Source of the DNA: DASRDU01 sp046331565
GTDB taxonomy: Bacteria; Acidobacteriota; Blastocatellia; RBC074
Direction: 5' to 3'
DNA: 64,000 nucleotides
NCBI GenBank assembly: GCA_046331565.1
Contig: JAXLQP010000002.1
Span: 868,001 to 932,000 of the forward strand
Of this stretch, positions 39,883-48,056 are shown piece after piece. Each line of letters begins with the position of its first letter. Position 1 is the stretch's first letter. The notes below the pieces were generated by a model that saw only the letters and a list, made by a program, of their open reading frames with translations, was not told the origin of the DNA and did no database searches. The translations under genes and the position numbers were made by a program.

Positions 39883-40535
39883 CAGTAACCGGCCTCTGAT
39901 TTCTTTTGCGACGCTGAACCGAACTTGTTTTCAGTCCCGCTCATCAGCCGTTTGATGTTGTCCGTGTGCTTGAAAACGATCAGCGCAATCGCGCCGCCCA
40001 CGCCCGCCATAATCTGCGGCAGAAACGGACTCGGAAAGATCAGCCCGTTCCACAACCACGCCCAGAAGAGCATCAGCGTCGAAGCCACAATCGAACCGAG
40101 CGAAACATAGCGCGTCTTCCAGACAATCAGCGTAAAAACGACCAGCGTGCAGACCACCGCAATTGGCGTAATCCCCAGAAACACGCCCACGCCCGTCGCC
40201 ACGCCCTTGCCCGCTCTGAATCCAAGCCACACCGGAAAAATATGCCCGGCCATCGCCACGACCGCCGCAGCCGCCACAATCCACGTCGTATCCCACCCCG
40301 CGCCGGTCAGCCACCGCGCAATCATCACGGCCAGAAAGCCCTTCAGAATGTCGAGCGCAAATGTCATCAGTCCAGCCGCCTTGCCCGCATTGCGCATCAC
40401 ATTCGTCGCGCCCGTCCCGCCGCTGCCCGCCGCGCGAATGTCACGCCCCGACCTCATTCTGACAATCAGCCAGCCGAACGGAATCGAGCCGAGCAGATAG
40501 GCGATAATCAGTGATGCAATTTCCTGAATTGTCAT
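39882..40535 (-). CDS. plsY: Acyl-phosphate glycerol-3-phosphate acyltransferase PlsY
   Basis: Integral membrane enzyme that acylates glycerol 3-phosphate using acyl phosphate. 217 residues. Motifs: GSIPFGWLIVR near 16, the glycine-rich SGGTGATNVMRNAGKAAG near 38-55, and GFRAGKGVATGVGVFLGI near 105-122. About five to seven helices. It overlaps both gpsA and the upstream ADP-ribosyltransferase-like gene. Confidence 0.95.
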   Translation of the reverse strand: MTIQEIASLIIAYLLGSIPFGWLIVRMRSGRDIRAAGSGGTGATNVMRNAGKAAGLMTFALDILKGFLAVMIARWLTGAGWDTTWIVAAAAVVAMAGHIFPVWLGFRAGKGVATGVGVFLGITPIAVVCTLVVFTLIVWKTRYVSLGSIVASTLMLFWAWLWNGLIFPSPFLPQIMAGVGGAIALIVFKHTDNIKRLMSGTENKFGSASQKKSEAGY

Positions 40536-41074
40536 AAGTCAGCTTCCGGGTTTTCGCTATACTCAACCTGAATTGCTGTGAATTGTTTTTCGTATTCTTC
40601 ACGAAGTCGTCGTGCGCCATACAAACCGCGCTGGCAAAACGGACAGCCACACGGACGCTTGCCGTGTGCTTCAGGGTAGTAACGCCATCCGGTTATCTGT
40701 GGCAGCGTTTTCACTTTGTGAATTTCGTTCCTGCCAATCCGCCGGGGAATGATGACTTCAAAACCTTCCCGATTCTCAGCAGCCATCATCAGTGCAATGG
40801 CATCAGCAGCGCTCATCTGCTGATGAGCCTGACTGTAATGACCTACCCAGACTGATTCTTCATCAGGAATACGAAAATAAATTCCTGCAACTGTTGTACT
40901 CCCTCTCCGCTTCAACTCGCGCAGCCACTGATGCGAAACGTAAAAGTTCCGAGTCACTGGCATTGCGAAAACCCCGGATGGTGAACTCGTTTTCCGGCGA
41001 AGCCGGGAGATCCCATTACGAAGTATGCTTTTTATATTCTTCTCGGATGTGAGGTGAACAAACATTGCCATCAC
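40532..41074 (-). CDS. Uncharacterised protein with ADP-ribosyltransferase/KptA-like N-terminus
   Basis: 180 residues. FVHLTSEKNIKSILRNGI at 5-22 resembles the His-x-Thr ... IL-x-x-GI opening of ART-fold enzymes such as KptA and DarT. FYVSHQWLRELKRRG, YFRIPDEESVWVGHY, EGFEVIIPRRIGRNEIHKV and a late CGCPFC cluster (possible zinc site) are strongly patterned and look conserved, but I know no name for the family. It is tightly coupled by four-base overlaps to cinA upstream and plsY downstream. A link to NAD or RNA-end chemistry is inference only. Confidence 0.55.
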   Translation of the reverse strand: MMAMFVHLTSEKNIKSILRNGISRLRRKTSSPSGVFAMPVTRNFYVSHQWLRELKRRGSTTVAGIYFRIPDEESVWVGHYSQAHQQMSAADAIALMMAAENREGFEVIIPRRIGRNEIHKVKTLPQITGWRYYPEAHGKRPCGCPFCQRGLYGARRLREEYEKQFTAIQVEYSENPEADL

Positions 41075-42357
41075 TTCACTCCTCGCTCAGTCGAAACCTG
41101 CCACTGACTGCCGCCTTCCTGTCCCGCAACTCTCCGGCGAATCAGATCGAGCGCGGCTTTTACTGACAGTTCACGAATCAGATTTCGGTCGCCGGGAAAG
41201 AGAAAACGGCGCGCGGAACTTTCGGCTTCGTCAGCGATGCCGATGTAAACCAGGCCGACCGGCTTCTCTTCAGTGCCGCCGCCCGGCCCCGCAATGCCCG
41301 TGATGCCGACGCCGATGTTTGCATGCGCGCGGCGGCGAATGCCGATGGCCATTGCTTCGGCGACTTCGGCGCTGACTGCGCCGTGCTCTTCGATCAGTTT
41401 GTGCGGCACGCCGAGCAGATCAGCCTTGGCTTCGTTGGCGTAAGCCACCACGCCTTCGGTGAAATAATCGGAACTGCCCGGCACGCTCGTGATGCGGCCC
41501 GCGAGCAGTCCGCCGGTGCAGCTTTCCGCCGCAGCCAGCGTCCAGTTTTTTTCTCTGAGCAGCCGCCCCGCGACCTCTTCAAGCTGTTCGCCATTTGTCG
41601 AAAAGATGTGATCGCGCAGCGCCTCTTCAAGCGGCCCGGCCACTTCGTCAAGCATCCGGTTCGCTTCAGTCTCGCTTGTGGCGAGCGCCGACAGGTGCAG
41701 TTCGATCTGACCATTGACGGCCAGAATCGTCGTTGAAGGGTTGGTGTATTTGCCGTAAATCGGTTCAGCAATCTCATCCACGCCCGATTCAGTCATCCCG
41801 AAAACGCTCAGCGAACGGCGCACGATGAGCATATCGCCGGTGCGCTGCCTGAGCACCGGCATCACGGCCTCAGTAAACATCGGCTTCATCTCGCTCGGCG
41901 GCCCCGGCAGCATCACCACTGTGCAGTTGCCTTCGTTCATCAGAATGCCCGGCGCGGTGCCTTTGCGATTGGGCAGGATCGCAGCGCCCGCGGGAATCAT
42001 CGCCTGGCGCGCATTGATTTCAGCCATCGGAATGCCGCGCTTCGCAAAGCGTTCGCGCAACCGGGCGAGGATTTCCTCGTTGAGTTCGAGGCGGCGATTC
42101 AGCACGCGCGCAAAAATGTTTTTGGTGATGTCATCCGCAGTCGGCCCCAGGCCGCCGGTCGAGATGATGATTTCTGACCGCTTCATCGCATCGCGGATCG
42201 TCTCTTCCAGCCGCGCTTCGTCATCACCGACGATGATTTTCAGTTTGACTTCGACGCCGATGGAATTGAGCCGTTCAGTCAGCCAGAGCGAGTTGGTATC
42301 GGTGCGAAACGGCGTCAGCATCTCTGACCCGATGGCAAGAATTTCAGCGTTGAGCAT
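41071..42357 (-). CDS. cinA: CinA: ADP-ribose pyrophosphatase/NMN deamidase
   Basis: 428 residues, full-length two-domain CinA. The N-terminal MoCF-like domain (NAEILAIGSEMLTPFRTDTNS, STGGLGPTADDITK, LPGPPSEMKPMF) covers about 1-170. The C-terminal PncC domain (about 265-415: LAAAESCTGGLLAGRITSVPGSS, GITGIAGPGGGTEEKPVGLVYIG) deamidates nicotinamide mononucleotide. It is the first gene of the tightly overlapping group that runs to the GNAT gene. Confidence 0.95.
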   Translation of the reverse strand: MLNAEILAIGSEMLTPFRTDTNSLWLTERLNSIGVEVKLKIIVGDDEARLEETIRDAMKRSEIIISTGGLGPTADDITKNIFARVLNRRLELNEEILARLRERFAKRGIPMAEINARQAMIPAGAAILPNRKGTAPGILMNEGNCTVVMLPGPPSEMKPMFTEAVMPVLRQRTGDMLIVRRSLSVFGMTESGVDEIAEPIYGKYTNPSTTILAVNGQIELHLSALATSETEANRMLDEVAGPLEEALRDHIFSTNGEQLEEVAGRLLREKNWTLAAAESCTGGLLAGRITSVPGSSDYFTEGVVAYANEAKADLLGVPHKLIEEHGAVSAEVAEAMAIGIRRRAHANIGVGITGIAGPGGGTEEKPVGLVYIGIADEAESSARRFLFPGDRNLIRELSVKAALDLIRRRVAGQEGGSQWQVSTERGVK

Positions 42358-42370
42358 AATTACACCGGTA

Positions 42371-42437
42371 CAGTACCGCGCGCGTCAGAGGCCGGTTTAT
42401 CTGCCAACCCACGCGCGTGCTGACGCGCGCGGTACTG
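42371..42437. repeat. Intergenic inverted repeat with 17-base-pair stem
   Basis: CAGTACCGCGCGCGTCA (42371-42387) and its exact complement (42421-42437) flank a 33-base loop, within the 104-base gap between cinA and pgpA. The word differs from the other islands in the window. Confidence 0.8.
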
Positions 42438-42461
42438 TTTCTTTTCGTGGCTTTCCCCGAT

Positions 42462-43031
42462 TCAGCGCCAGACCGAAGCGATAAAAGGCAGCAGGAATGA
42501 TAGCACCAGCGCCCCATAAAGGCCCGCCAGGATGTCATCGGCCATCACGCCCAGGCCCTCACCGAGCGTTTCCATCCGGCGAATCGGATACGGCTTGGTG
42601 ATGTCGAAAAACCGGAAGAGCAGAAAGCCGGTGAGCGAAACGATCAGCACCTCTTTGCTCAGGTGAACCGGCACGAAGGCAAAGGTGACGAGCTGACCGC
42701 AGACTTCATCAATCACGATCTGCCCGGCATCCTTGCGATCAAAAATCTTCTCAGCCCGTGTCGAAGCCCACGTTCCGGCCCACGCCGTCAGCACGGCCAG
42801 CGCCAGCACGCTGTTTTGCAGCAGGTTGGGCCGGAAGAAAAGGATCGGTTGCAGGCTGAGAAAGTAAAAGATCACGGCTCCCAGCAGCGAACCGAATGTG
42901 CCCGGCGCAAACGGAATAAAACCCACGCCGAAACCGGTCGCAATGATTACCGCGATCCAGTCAAGCGGCCCGCGCACGTTGACTGTGCGACCGCGTCTGG
43001 CTCTGATCTCTTCGAGTTTCTCTCTGAGCAT
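42462..43031 (-). CDS. pgpA: Phosphatidylglycerophosphatase A
   Basis: Removes the terminal phosphate of phosphatidylglycerophosphate in the inner membrane. 189 residues with four or so helices. GFGVGFIPFAPGTFGSLLG near 33-51, the conserved VIDEVCGQLVTF near 106 and FRFFDITKPYPIRRMETLGEGLGVMADDILAG near 139-170. It overlaps the isomerase gene stop by one base. Confidence 0.94.
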   Translation of the reverse strand: MLREKLEEIRARRGRTVNVRGPLDWIAVIIATGFGVGFIPFAPGTFGSLLGAVIFYFLSLQPILFFRPNLLQNSVLALAVLTAWAGTWASTRAEKIFDRKDAGQIVIDEVCGQLVTFAFVPVHLSKEVLIVSLTGFLLFRFFDITKPYPIRRMETLGEGLGVMADDILAGLYGALVLSFLLPFIASVWR

Positions 43032-43933
43032 TACTCACCCGCAAAGATTTTGTCCACGCGCTTCACGACTTCGCGCAGCCAGGCTTCGTGTCCGTTCTTC
43101 AGTTCCTCTTTGCTCGCTGAAAGTTCGGTCGTCAGATAGCCGTTGTAACCGATTTCACCGATGGCGCGACGGACTTCCTTCCAGTCAATGCTGCCTTCGC
43201 GCAACGGTACGAACTGCCGCGTGCGCGTGTCGAAGTCTTTCAGGTGGAATTTGACGATCCGCTTGCCGAGCGTGCGAATCCATTCCTGCGGGAAGCCGTA
43301 CATCACCACGTTGCCGACATCGAAGTAAGACCGCACCCAGGGACTTTTGAATTCATCAACGTATTTCGCCATATCGGGCGCGCTCAGCAGAAACTTGTTC
43401 CAGACTTCTTCAATTCCAATGACGACATTCAGTTCCTTTGCCAGCGGAATCAGCTTTCTGATCTGCGGCTGCGAACGCTGCCACGCCTGCACGTAAGTCG
43501 TATCGGGCCTGACCACTCCCGGCACCAGCAGCACCGCGTCAGCGCCCCACAGCTTCGCGTTGCGCAGCGAAGTCTCCATCCGCTCCAGACTCTTTTGCAC
43601 ATCATCGGGCTTGGGGCTTGAAAGCGGCCATTCCCAGTGGCCCATATTCATCACCGAATGAATCCGCAGCTTTGTCTTGTCAGACGCCGCTTTGATTTCA
43701 TCGGCCTCTTTCGGATCAGTGATGGTCTGCATCTCGATGGCTTCAAAGCCGACATCAATGGCCATTTTGAAGCGATCCAGATAGCTGATGTTATTCGGCA
43801 GCATGCCGATGAGGACAGCTTTTTTCAGTGTGCCATTGGCCACCGGTTTCGCCAGCGTCGCCATTTCATTCGCCAGCAGCATCGTGGCGGCAGCGCCGGG
43901 CGCGGTCAATTTAACGAAGTCTCTTCTGTTCAT
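43031..43933 (-). CDS. Tat-exported sugar phosphate isomerase/epimerase-like TIM barrel
   Basis: 300 residues. Tat signal MNRRDFVKLTAPGAAATMLL. AP_endonuc_2-type barrel: GFEAIEMQTI, HSVMNMGHWEWP, GIEEVWNKFLLSA, SYFDVGNVVMYGFPQEWIRTLG, KFHLKDFDTRTRQF and a C-terminal Glu in LTTELSASKEEL. It resembles hydroxypyruvate isomerase or xylose isomerase-like enzymes; the substrate is unknown. It lies 34 bases after the TOPRIM-like gene. Confidence 0.87.
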   Translation of the reverse strand: MNRRDFVKLTAPGAAATMLLANEMATLAKPVANGTLKKAVLIGMLPNNISYLDRFKMAIDVGFEAIEMQTITDPKEADEIKAASDKTKLRIHSVMNMGHWEWPLSSPKPDDVQKSLERMETSLRNAKLWGADAVLLVPGVVRPDTTYVQAWQRSQPQIRKLIPLAKELNVVIGIEEVWNKFLLSAPDMAKYVDEFKSPWVRSYFDVGNVVMYGFPQEWIRTLGKRIVKFHLKDFDTRTRQFVPLREGSIDWKEVRRAIGEIGYNGYLTTELSASKEELKNGHEAWLREVVKRVDKIFAGE

Positions 43934-43967
43934 GATGTGCAGTTCTCCAATAAAAGAGTTTTAGTGC

Positions 43968-44597
43968 TTACCAGCTTTTGATTGCGCGCAGCAGGGTTCC
44001 GAAACCGCCGGGGAAATGCTGTTCCAGCAGTGTCAGACTCTGTGCGAGTCGCTGTGCTTCCTTTACTGCTCGTTCTGTTTCAAGCGCCAGTGAGGGGCGG
44101 TCTGTCTGGTACACAGCCTGTTTCAGTTGATTTCTGATGTCACGCCCAAGCGTGGGAGTATGGCGCTGCAGCCAGGCTGCTTCAGCGCCGCGCGGGTCTG
44201 TGCCGCACAGATACCACGCTTCAATTGCAGGTACGGCCAGCCCGATTGCCATCTTCAACAGGCTGCGCCCCGGAATTGGTTTGAGCGAGCTTCTGATTCG
44301 GGCAACCGTCGTCAGCAGGTCGCACAACCGGCAGGATTCATCTGCGCCGTCGGGTTGTTCGCGGGCTGCGTGATGCACAGTTGAATCATCCGCATCAACA
44401 ACCAGCACCAGCGCCTCAGCGTCCGTGCGGTAATGCAGATGTTTGAAAACCGCAGGCAGATTGTCCCGCACCGAAGGCCAGCCGCGCCCGCGCAAAGGCA
44501 GATCAATCCGCTCAGTCTGTTGATTGAGAATCGCTTCAACGAGAATTCGAACAGCCGTTTCGTCCGCTGATGATTCGCTCAGGATGGCAACTTTCAT
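43968..44597 (-). CDS. TOPRIM-like (DUF4276-like) partner of the ATPase
   Basis: 209 residues. The start VAILSESSADETAVRILVEAIL gives the conserved Glu of a TOPRIM nuclease fold, and VLVVDADDSTVHH near 75 the DxD. LAVPAIEAWYLCG near 125 is the typical third element of DUF4276/DUF3226-like proteins. The ATG at 44597 overlaps the ATPase TGA (ATGA). Such pairs with OLD-like ATPases often serve in phage defence, so this is a candidate effector nuclease; the role is inference. Confidence 0.7.
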   Translation of the reverse strand: MKVAILSESSADETAVRILVEAILNQQTERIDLPLRGRGWPSVRDNLPAVFKHLHYRTDAEALVLVVDADDSTVHHAAREQPDGADESCRLCDLLTTVARIRSSLKPIPGRSLLKMAIGLAVPAIEAWYLCGTDPRGAEAAWLQRHTPTLGRDIRNQLKQAVYQTDRPSLALETERAVKEAQRLAQSLTLLEQHFPGGFGTLLRAIKSW

Positions 44598-45583
44598 GGG
44601 TGCGCCGGAACTCCTCCCAGAATTCCTGTGTACCACACTTCACCGAGATGAGAGTCCTGCAGAATCTCATCAATATTGGGCTGATCTGACAATCGTTCAA
44701 ATCGGGTTCCCTGATCAATCTTTTCTGCGATCACCACCTCTTCAGGATGATCGCGGAACAGATCAAGGAAGTAGGGTGAATGCGTCGTTGCAATCACCTG
44801 CACAGGTTCGCGCTCTTCGCCATAATTTTCAGGATAACTCAGCCGATAGAGCGCATCCTGCACATCGCGCAGCAGGCGCGGGTGCATGACGCGATCAGGT
44901 TCTTCAAGACCAATCAACGCTGGCGGCTCAGGCAGGTAAGCCAGCGTCAGCATCGCCAGTGCCAGCAGTGTGCCCTGAGACAAATCAGTGGCTGCAATTT
45001 TGTGCTTTCCGTTTCTCATTCGCAGAGCGAACGTCCGCATTCCCTGCTTCGGCGTCTCGAAAAGTATTCGATCAAACTCCGGGAGCCATTGCTGTAAAGC
45101 GTTATTCAACGACTCAAACCTTTCAGGATGAAGGTCTCGAAGCTGATCCAGCACGGCGGCAAGATTGCCTCCATCCTTCAGCATCTCAATTCCCGGACGA
45201 AGTGCGACTGGAGCAGCAATGCTGTCGGCGTTTAGTGAATAAACACGTGTTGTCTTTATAGCTGAGATCCATTTTGCGCTGTAAAGCCCGACATATTCCT
45301 GAAAGCCAGCCTGATCAGTCAGCCACCGCAAAATCATATCGTCTGTCAGGAATGCGTTGTCAGGCGACATACAAATTTCAACCGTTATCTCTCCGGACTC
45401 CCTTTTATCTGCGCTGACGACCTGATTGAAGTGAAGTTTCGATGGATCATTGATGAGTTCGAGGGCTTTCAGGACAGTACTCTTTCCACTCCCGTTCGGC
45501 CCGACGATCAGCGTAAATCGTCCAAGCGGCAACGTCGCATTTCGCAGAGCCTTGAAATTCTGAAACCTGATGGATTTGATCAT
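44594..45583 (-). CDS. AAA ATPase, OLD/RecF-like (AAA_21)
   Basis: 329 residues, cytosolic. IKSIRFQNFKALRN opening, Walker A GPNGSGKS at 28-35, an ABC-type signature DLSQGTLLALAML near 208, Walker B ALIGLEEPDR near 227 and a His switch IATTHSPYFLD near 265. There is no C-terminal nuclease in this chain; the next gene supplies a TOPRIM-like protein. I chose the ATG at 45583 because AGGA lies six bases before it; the upstream ATG at 45589 has no room for a site. Confidence 0.85.
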   Translation of the reverse strand: MIKSIRFQNFKALRNATLPLGRFTLIVGPNGSGKSTVLKALELINDPSKLHFNQVVSADKRESGEITVEICMSPDNAFLTDDMILRWLTDQAGFQEYVGLYSAKWISAIKTTRVYSLNADSIAAPVALRPGIEMLKDGGNLAAVLDQLRDLHPERFESLNNALQQWLPEFDRILFETPKQGMRTFALRMRNGKHKIAATDLSQGTLLALAMLTLAYLPEPPALIGLEEPDRVMHPRLLRDVQDALYRLSYPENYGEEREPVQVIATTHSPYFLDLFRDHPEEVVIAEKIDQGTRFERLSDQPNIDEILQDSHLGEVWYTGILGGVPAHP

Positions 45584-45626
45584 AACCATTCCTGCGCGAA
45601 ATCATTCAGAGGCGTGACGAGAACGG

Positions 45627-45656
45627 ATTATAGGCGCGGGTTCGTCAGGTTGGCAA
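45627..45656 (-). promoter_or_regulatory. Promoter for the ATPase/TOPRIM genes
   Basis: On the minus strand TTGCCA (45656-45651) and a perfect TATAAT (45632-45627), 18-base spacer. Its -35 overlaps the -35 of the divergent plus-strand promoter. Confidence 0.6.
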
Positions 45657-45678
45657 AGCTTGTGCTGATTGCTAAGAT
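45650..45678 (+). promoter_or_regulatory. Promoter for the acyl-CoA dehydrogenase gene
   Basis: TTGGCA (45650-45655) and TAAGAT (45673-45678), 17-base spacer. The -35 shares TTGGCAA with the divergent ATPase promoter, so only one polymerase could bind at a time. Confidence 0.6.
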
Positions 45679-45769
45679 GACTGTTCAGTAACGACACCTC
45701 TGCGTTCATCAGCGCGTCAGTCATCTGTTCATCATCAATCTCTACATGCGAAAGGAAGCTGAAATCACT

Positions 45770-46951
45770 ATGGCGCACCGACAGGAAGAAAATGCACCGG
45801 CCATCATCCCGGCGCTGACGATGCTCTCGGATGAAGAGAAGCTCTTTGCCGCCAGCGTCCGCGAGTTTGCTGAAGCCGAAATCAAACCTTACGTCCGCGA
45901 GATGGACGAGCATCAGAAGATTCGCCCCGAAATCATCAGCAAGGCTTTTGAGCTGGGCATTTTCGGCATCGAACCGGGCGAGGAATACGGCGGTTCGGGC
46001 GGTTCGTTCTTTATGGCCTGCCTGGCGATTGAGGAACTGGCGCGCGTTGATGCTTCGGTCAGCGTGATGGTGGATGTCAACAACACGCTGGTCATCAATG
46101 CGTTTCTCAATTACGGCACTGACGAACTGAAACAGAAATACATTCCGCGCCTGTGCCAGGACACGGTCGGCGCTTATGCTCTGAGCGAGGCCGGTTCGGG
46201 TTCTGATGCCTTCGCCATGCAGACGCGCGCGGCAGCCGACGGCGATCATTACATTCTCAACGGGCGCAAGCTGTGGATCACGAACGGCAACGAGGCAGGC
46301 ATTTTCATCGTCTTTGCCAATCTTGATCCGAGCAAGGGTTACAAGGGCATCACGGCTTTCGTCGTCGAGAAGGGCTTTCCCGGTTTTTCAGTTGGTAAAA
46401 AGGAAGACAAGCTTGGCATTCGCGCTTCGTCAACGTGCGAACTGATTCTGGAAGACTGCCGTGTGCCGAAAGCGAATGTTCTGGGCGAAGTCGGCAAGGG
46501 TTACAAGATTGCCATCGAAACGCTCAACGAAGGCCGCATCGGCATTGGCGCGCAGATGGTCGGCCTCGCTCAGGGCGCGTTTGAAGCGGCGCTCAGTTAC
46601 ACAAAGGAACGCAAACAGTTCGGTCAGTCCATCAGCGAATTTCAGGGTGTGCAGTTTCAGCTCGCTGAAATGGCCGTCAAGCTTGAAGCCGCGCGCCTGA
46701 TGGTTTACAACGCCGCGCGCCTGAAGGATGCGCGCCAGCCCTTCATCAGACAGGCGGCGATGGCGAAACTCTATTCATCCGAAGTGGCTGAAGAAATTGC
46801 TTCGCTGGCTGTGAATCTGTTCGGCGGGTACGGTTATGTGAAGGATTATCCGGTTGAAAAATATTTCCGCGACTGCAAGATCGGACAGATTTACGAAGGC
46901 ACATCGAATATGCAGAAACAGACGATTGCCAAAATGATGCTGGCTGAGTGA
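45770..46951 (+). CDS. Acyl-CoA dehydrogenase
   Basis: FAD enzyme of beta-oxidation or branched-chain amino acid breakdown. About 393 residues. YALSEAGSGSDAFAMQTRA near 135 (flavin site), YILNGRKLWITNG, catalytic-region ERKQFGQSISEFQGVQFQLAEMA near 275 and the C-terminal FGGYGYVKDYPVEKYFRDCKIGQIYEGTSNMQK with the catalytic Glu of the short-chain/butyryl type. ATG at 45770 or the in-frame ATG eight codons earlier (45746) could be used; AAAGGAAG lies between them. No electron-transfer flavoprotein genes are nearby. Confidence 0.94.
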   Translation: MAHRQEENAPAIIPALTMLSDEEKLFAASVREFAEAEIKPYVREMDEHQKIRPEIISKAFELGIFGIEPGEEYGGSGGSFFMACLAIEELARVDASVSVMVDVNNTLVINAFLNYGTDELKQKYIPRLCQDTVGAYALSEAGSGSDAFAMQTRAAADGDHYILNGRKLWITNGNEAGIFIVFANLDPSKGYKGITAFVVEKGFPGFSVGKKEDKLGIRASSTCELILEDCRVPKANVLGEVGKGYKIAIETLNEGRIGIGAQMVGLAQGAFEAALSYTKERKQFGQSISEFQGVQFQLAEMAVKLEAARLMVYNAARLKDARQPFIRQAAMAKLYSSEVAEEIASLAVNLFGGYGYVKDYPVEKYFRDCKIGQIYEGTSNMQKQTIAKMMLAE

Positions 46952-46964
46952 GCGAAAGGAAAGT

Positions 46965-47042
46965 AATCCACGAAGCCGCACGAAGTACCACGAAGGGCAT
47001 TAATCAGCAAAACATCTTCGTGTCTGTGCGGCTTCGTGGATT
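46965..47042. repeat. Intergenic inverted repeat, word 'cacgaag'
   Basis: AATCCACGAAGCCGCAC (46965-46981) and its exact complement (47026-47042). Three CACGAAG copies follow one another in the left arm. It lies between the acyl-CoA dehydrogenase and the deacetylase, replacing a normal leader. The same word builds the island at 55572-55660. Confidence 0.85.
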
Positions 47043-47058
47043 CGTTTTTTTATCGGTT

Positions 47059-48045
47059 ATGAAATTTCGATCCTTACTCTTCACCTTTGCTGCCTGCCTG
47101 CTGGTCGCGGCAATTGTCGTGACAGGAAAAACCGAACGCCGCGCTACGCCACAGACCTCACCGCGCGAAATCGTCATCACTTTCGATGATCTGATCGGCG
47201 CTCCACAGACCAGTGATCTGAAGCTGATCCAGACGATCAATCGCAAACTGATTCAGACAATCACGGCGCACAAAATTCCGGCCATCGGTTTTGTCAACGA
47301 AGGCAAGCTGTTCGTGAATGGCGGCAAAGAGGTCGCCGCGCGCACAGCCATTCTGAAATCGTGGGTTGACGCCGGGCTGGAACTCGGCAATCACACTTAT
47401 TCACATGCTGATTTCTTCAACACCCCGCCTGCTCGGTTCGAGGCTGATCTGATTCGCGGCGAGGCAGTGACCAGAAGGCTGCTTGAGGCCAGGGGAAAGC
47501 GGTTGCGTTATTTCCGCCATCCGTTTCTGAATACCGGGCCGAACCTTGAAACCAGAACTGCGTTTGAGAAATTTCTGGTCACGCGCGGTTACACCGTCGC
47601 GCCGGTCACAGTGGATAATCAGGATTACGTTTTCGCCGCCGTGTACGCCTCGGCCCTCGCCCGCAACGACCGCGCAATGATGGAGCGCGTCGCCGAAGCT
47701 TATGTGCCGTATATGGAAGCGATGCTCGAACTGTTCGAGAAACACTCGGTCAGCCTGCTCGGACGTGAAATGAAACAGACGCTGCTCCTGCACGACAACG
47801 CGCTCAATGCTGATCATTTCGACAAACTGGTGCAGATGATGAAACGGCGCGGTTACAAATTCATTTCGCTCGAAGATGCGCTCCGCGACAGGGCTTACAA
47901 CCTGCCGGATACTTACACCGGACGATCAGGCATGTCGTGGCTGCAACGCTGGGCCATCACACAGCAGCACAAACCGACTATGGAACTTTTCAAACTTGAA
48001 CGCGATGTTCCTGATTTCGTCAGGCGGAGTTTCAATCAGAGATAA
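47059..48045 (+). CDS. Exported polysaccharide deacetylase-family protein (CE4)
   Basis: 328 residues with a signal peptide at about 1-24. NodB-homology signs: ITFDDLIGAP near 44 (Asp-Asp), GNHTYSHADFFN near 114 (His-x3-His metal site), RYFRHPFLNTGP near 154 and LLHDNALNADHFDKLV near 238. It probably removes acetyl groups from envelope or external polysaccharide. The ATG at 47059 is chosen because the sequence before it belongs to the repeat island. Confidence 0.88.
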   Translation: MKFRSLLFTFAACLLVAAIVVTGKTERRATPQTSPREIVITFDDLIGAPQTSDLKLIQTINRKLIQTITAHKIPAIGFVNEGKLFVNGGKEVAARTAILKSWVDAGLELGNHTYSHADFFNTPPARFEADLIRGEAVTRRLLEARGKRLRYFRHPFLNTGPNLETRTAFEKFLVTRGYTVAPVTVDNQDYVFAAVYASALARNDRAMMERVAEAYVPYMEAMLELFEKHSVSLLGREMKQTLLLHDNALNADHFDKLVQMMKRRGYKFISLEDALRDRAYNLPDTYTGRSGMSWLQRWAITQQHKPTMELFKLERDVPDFVRRSFNQR

Positions 48046-48056
48046 CCACAATCGCC

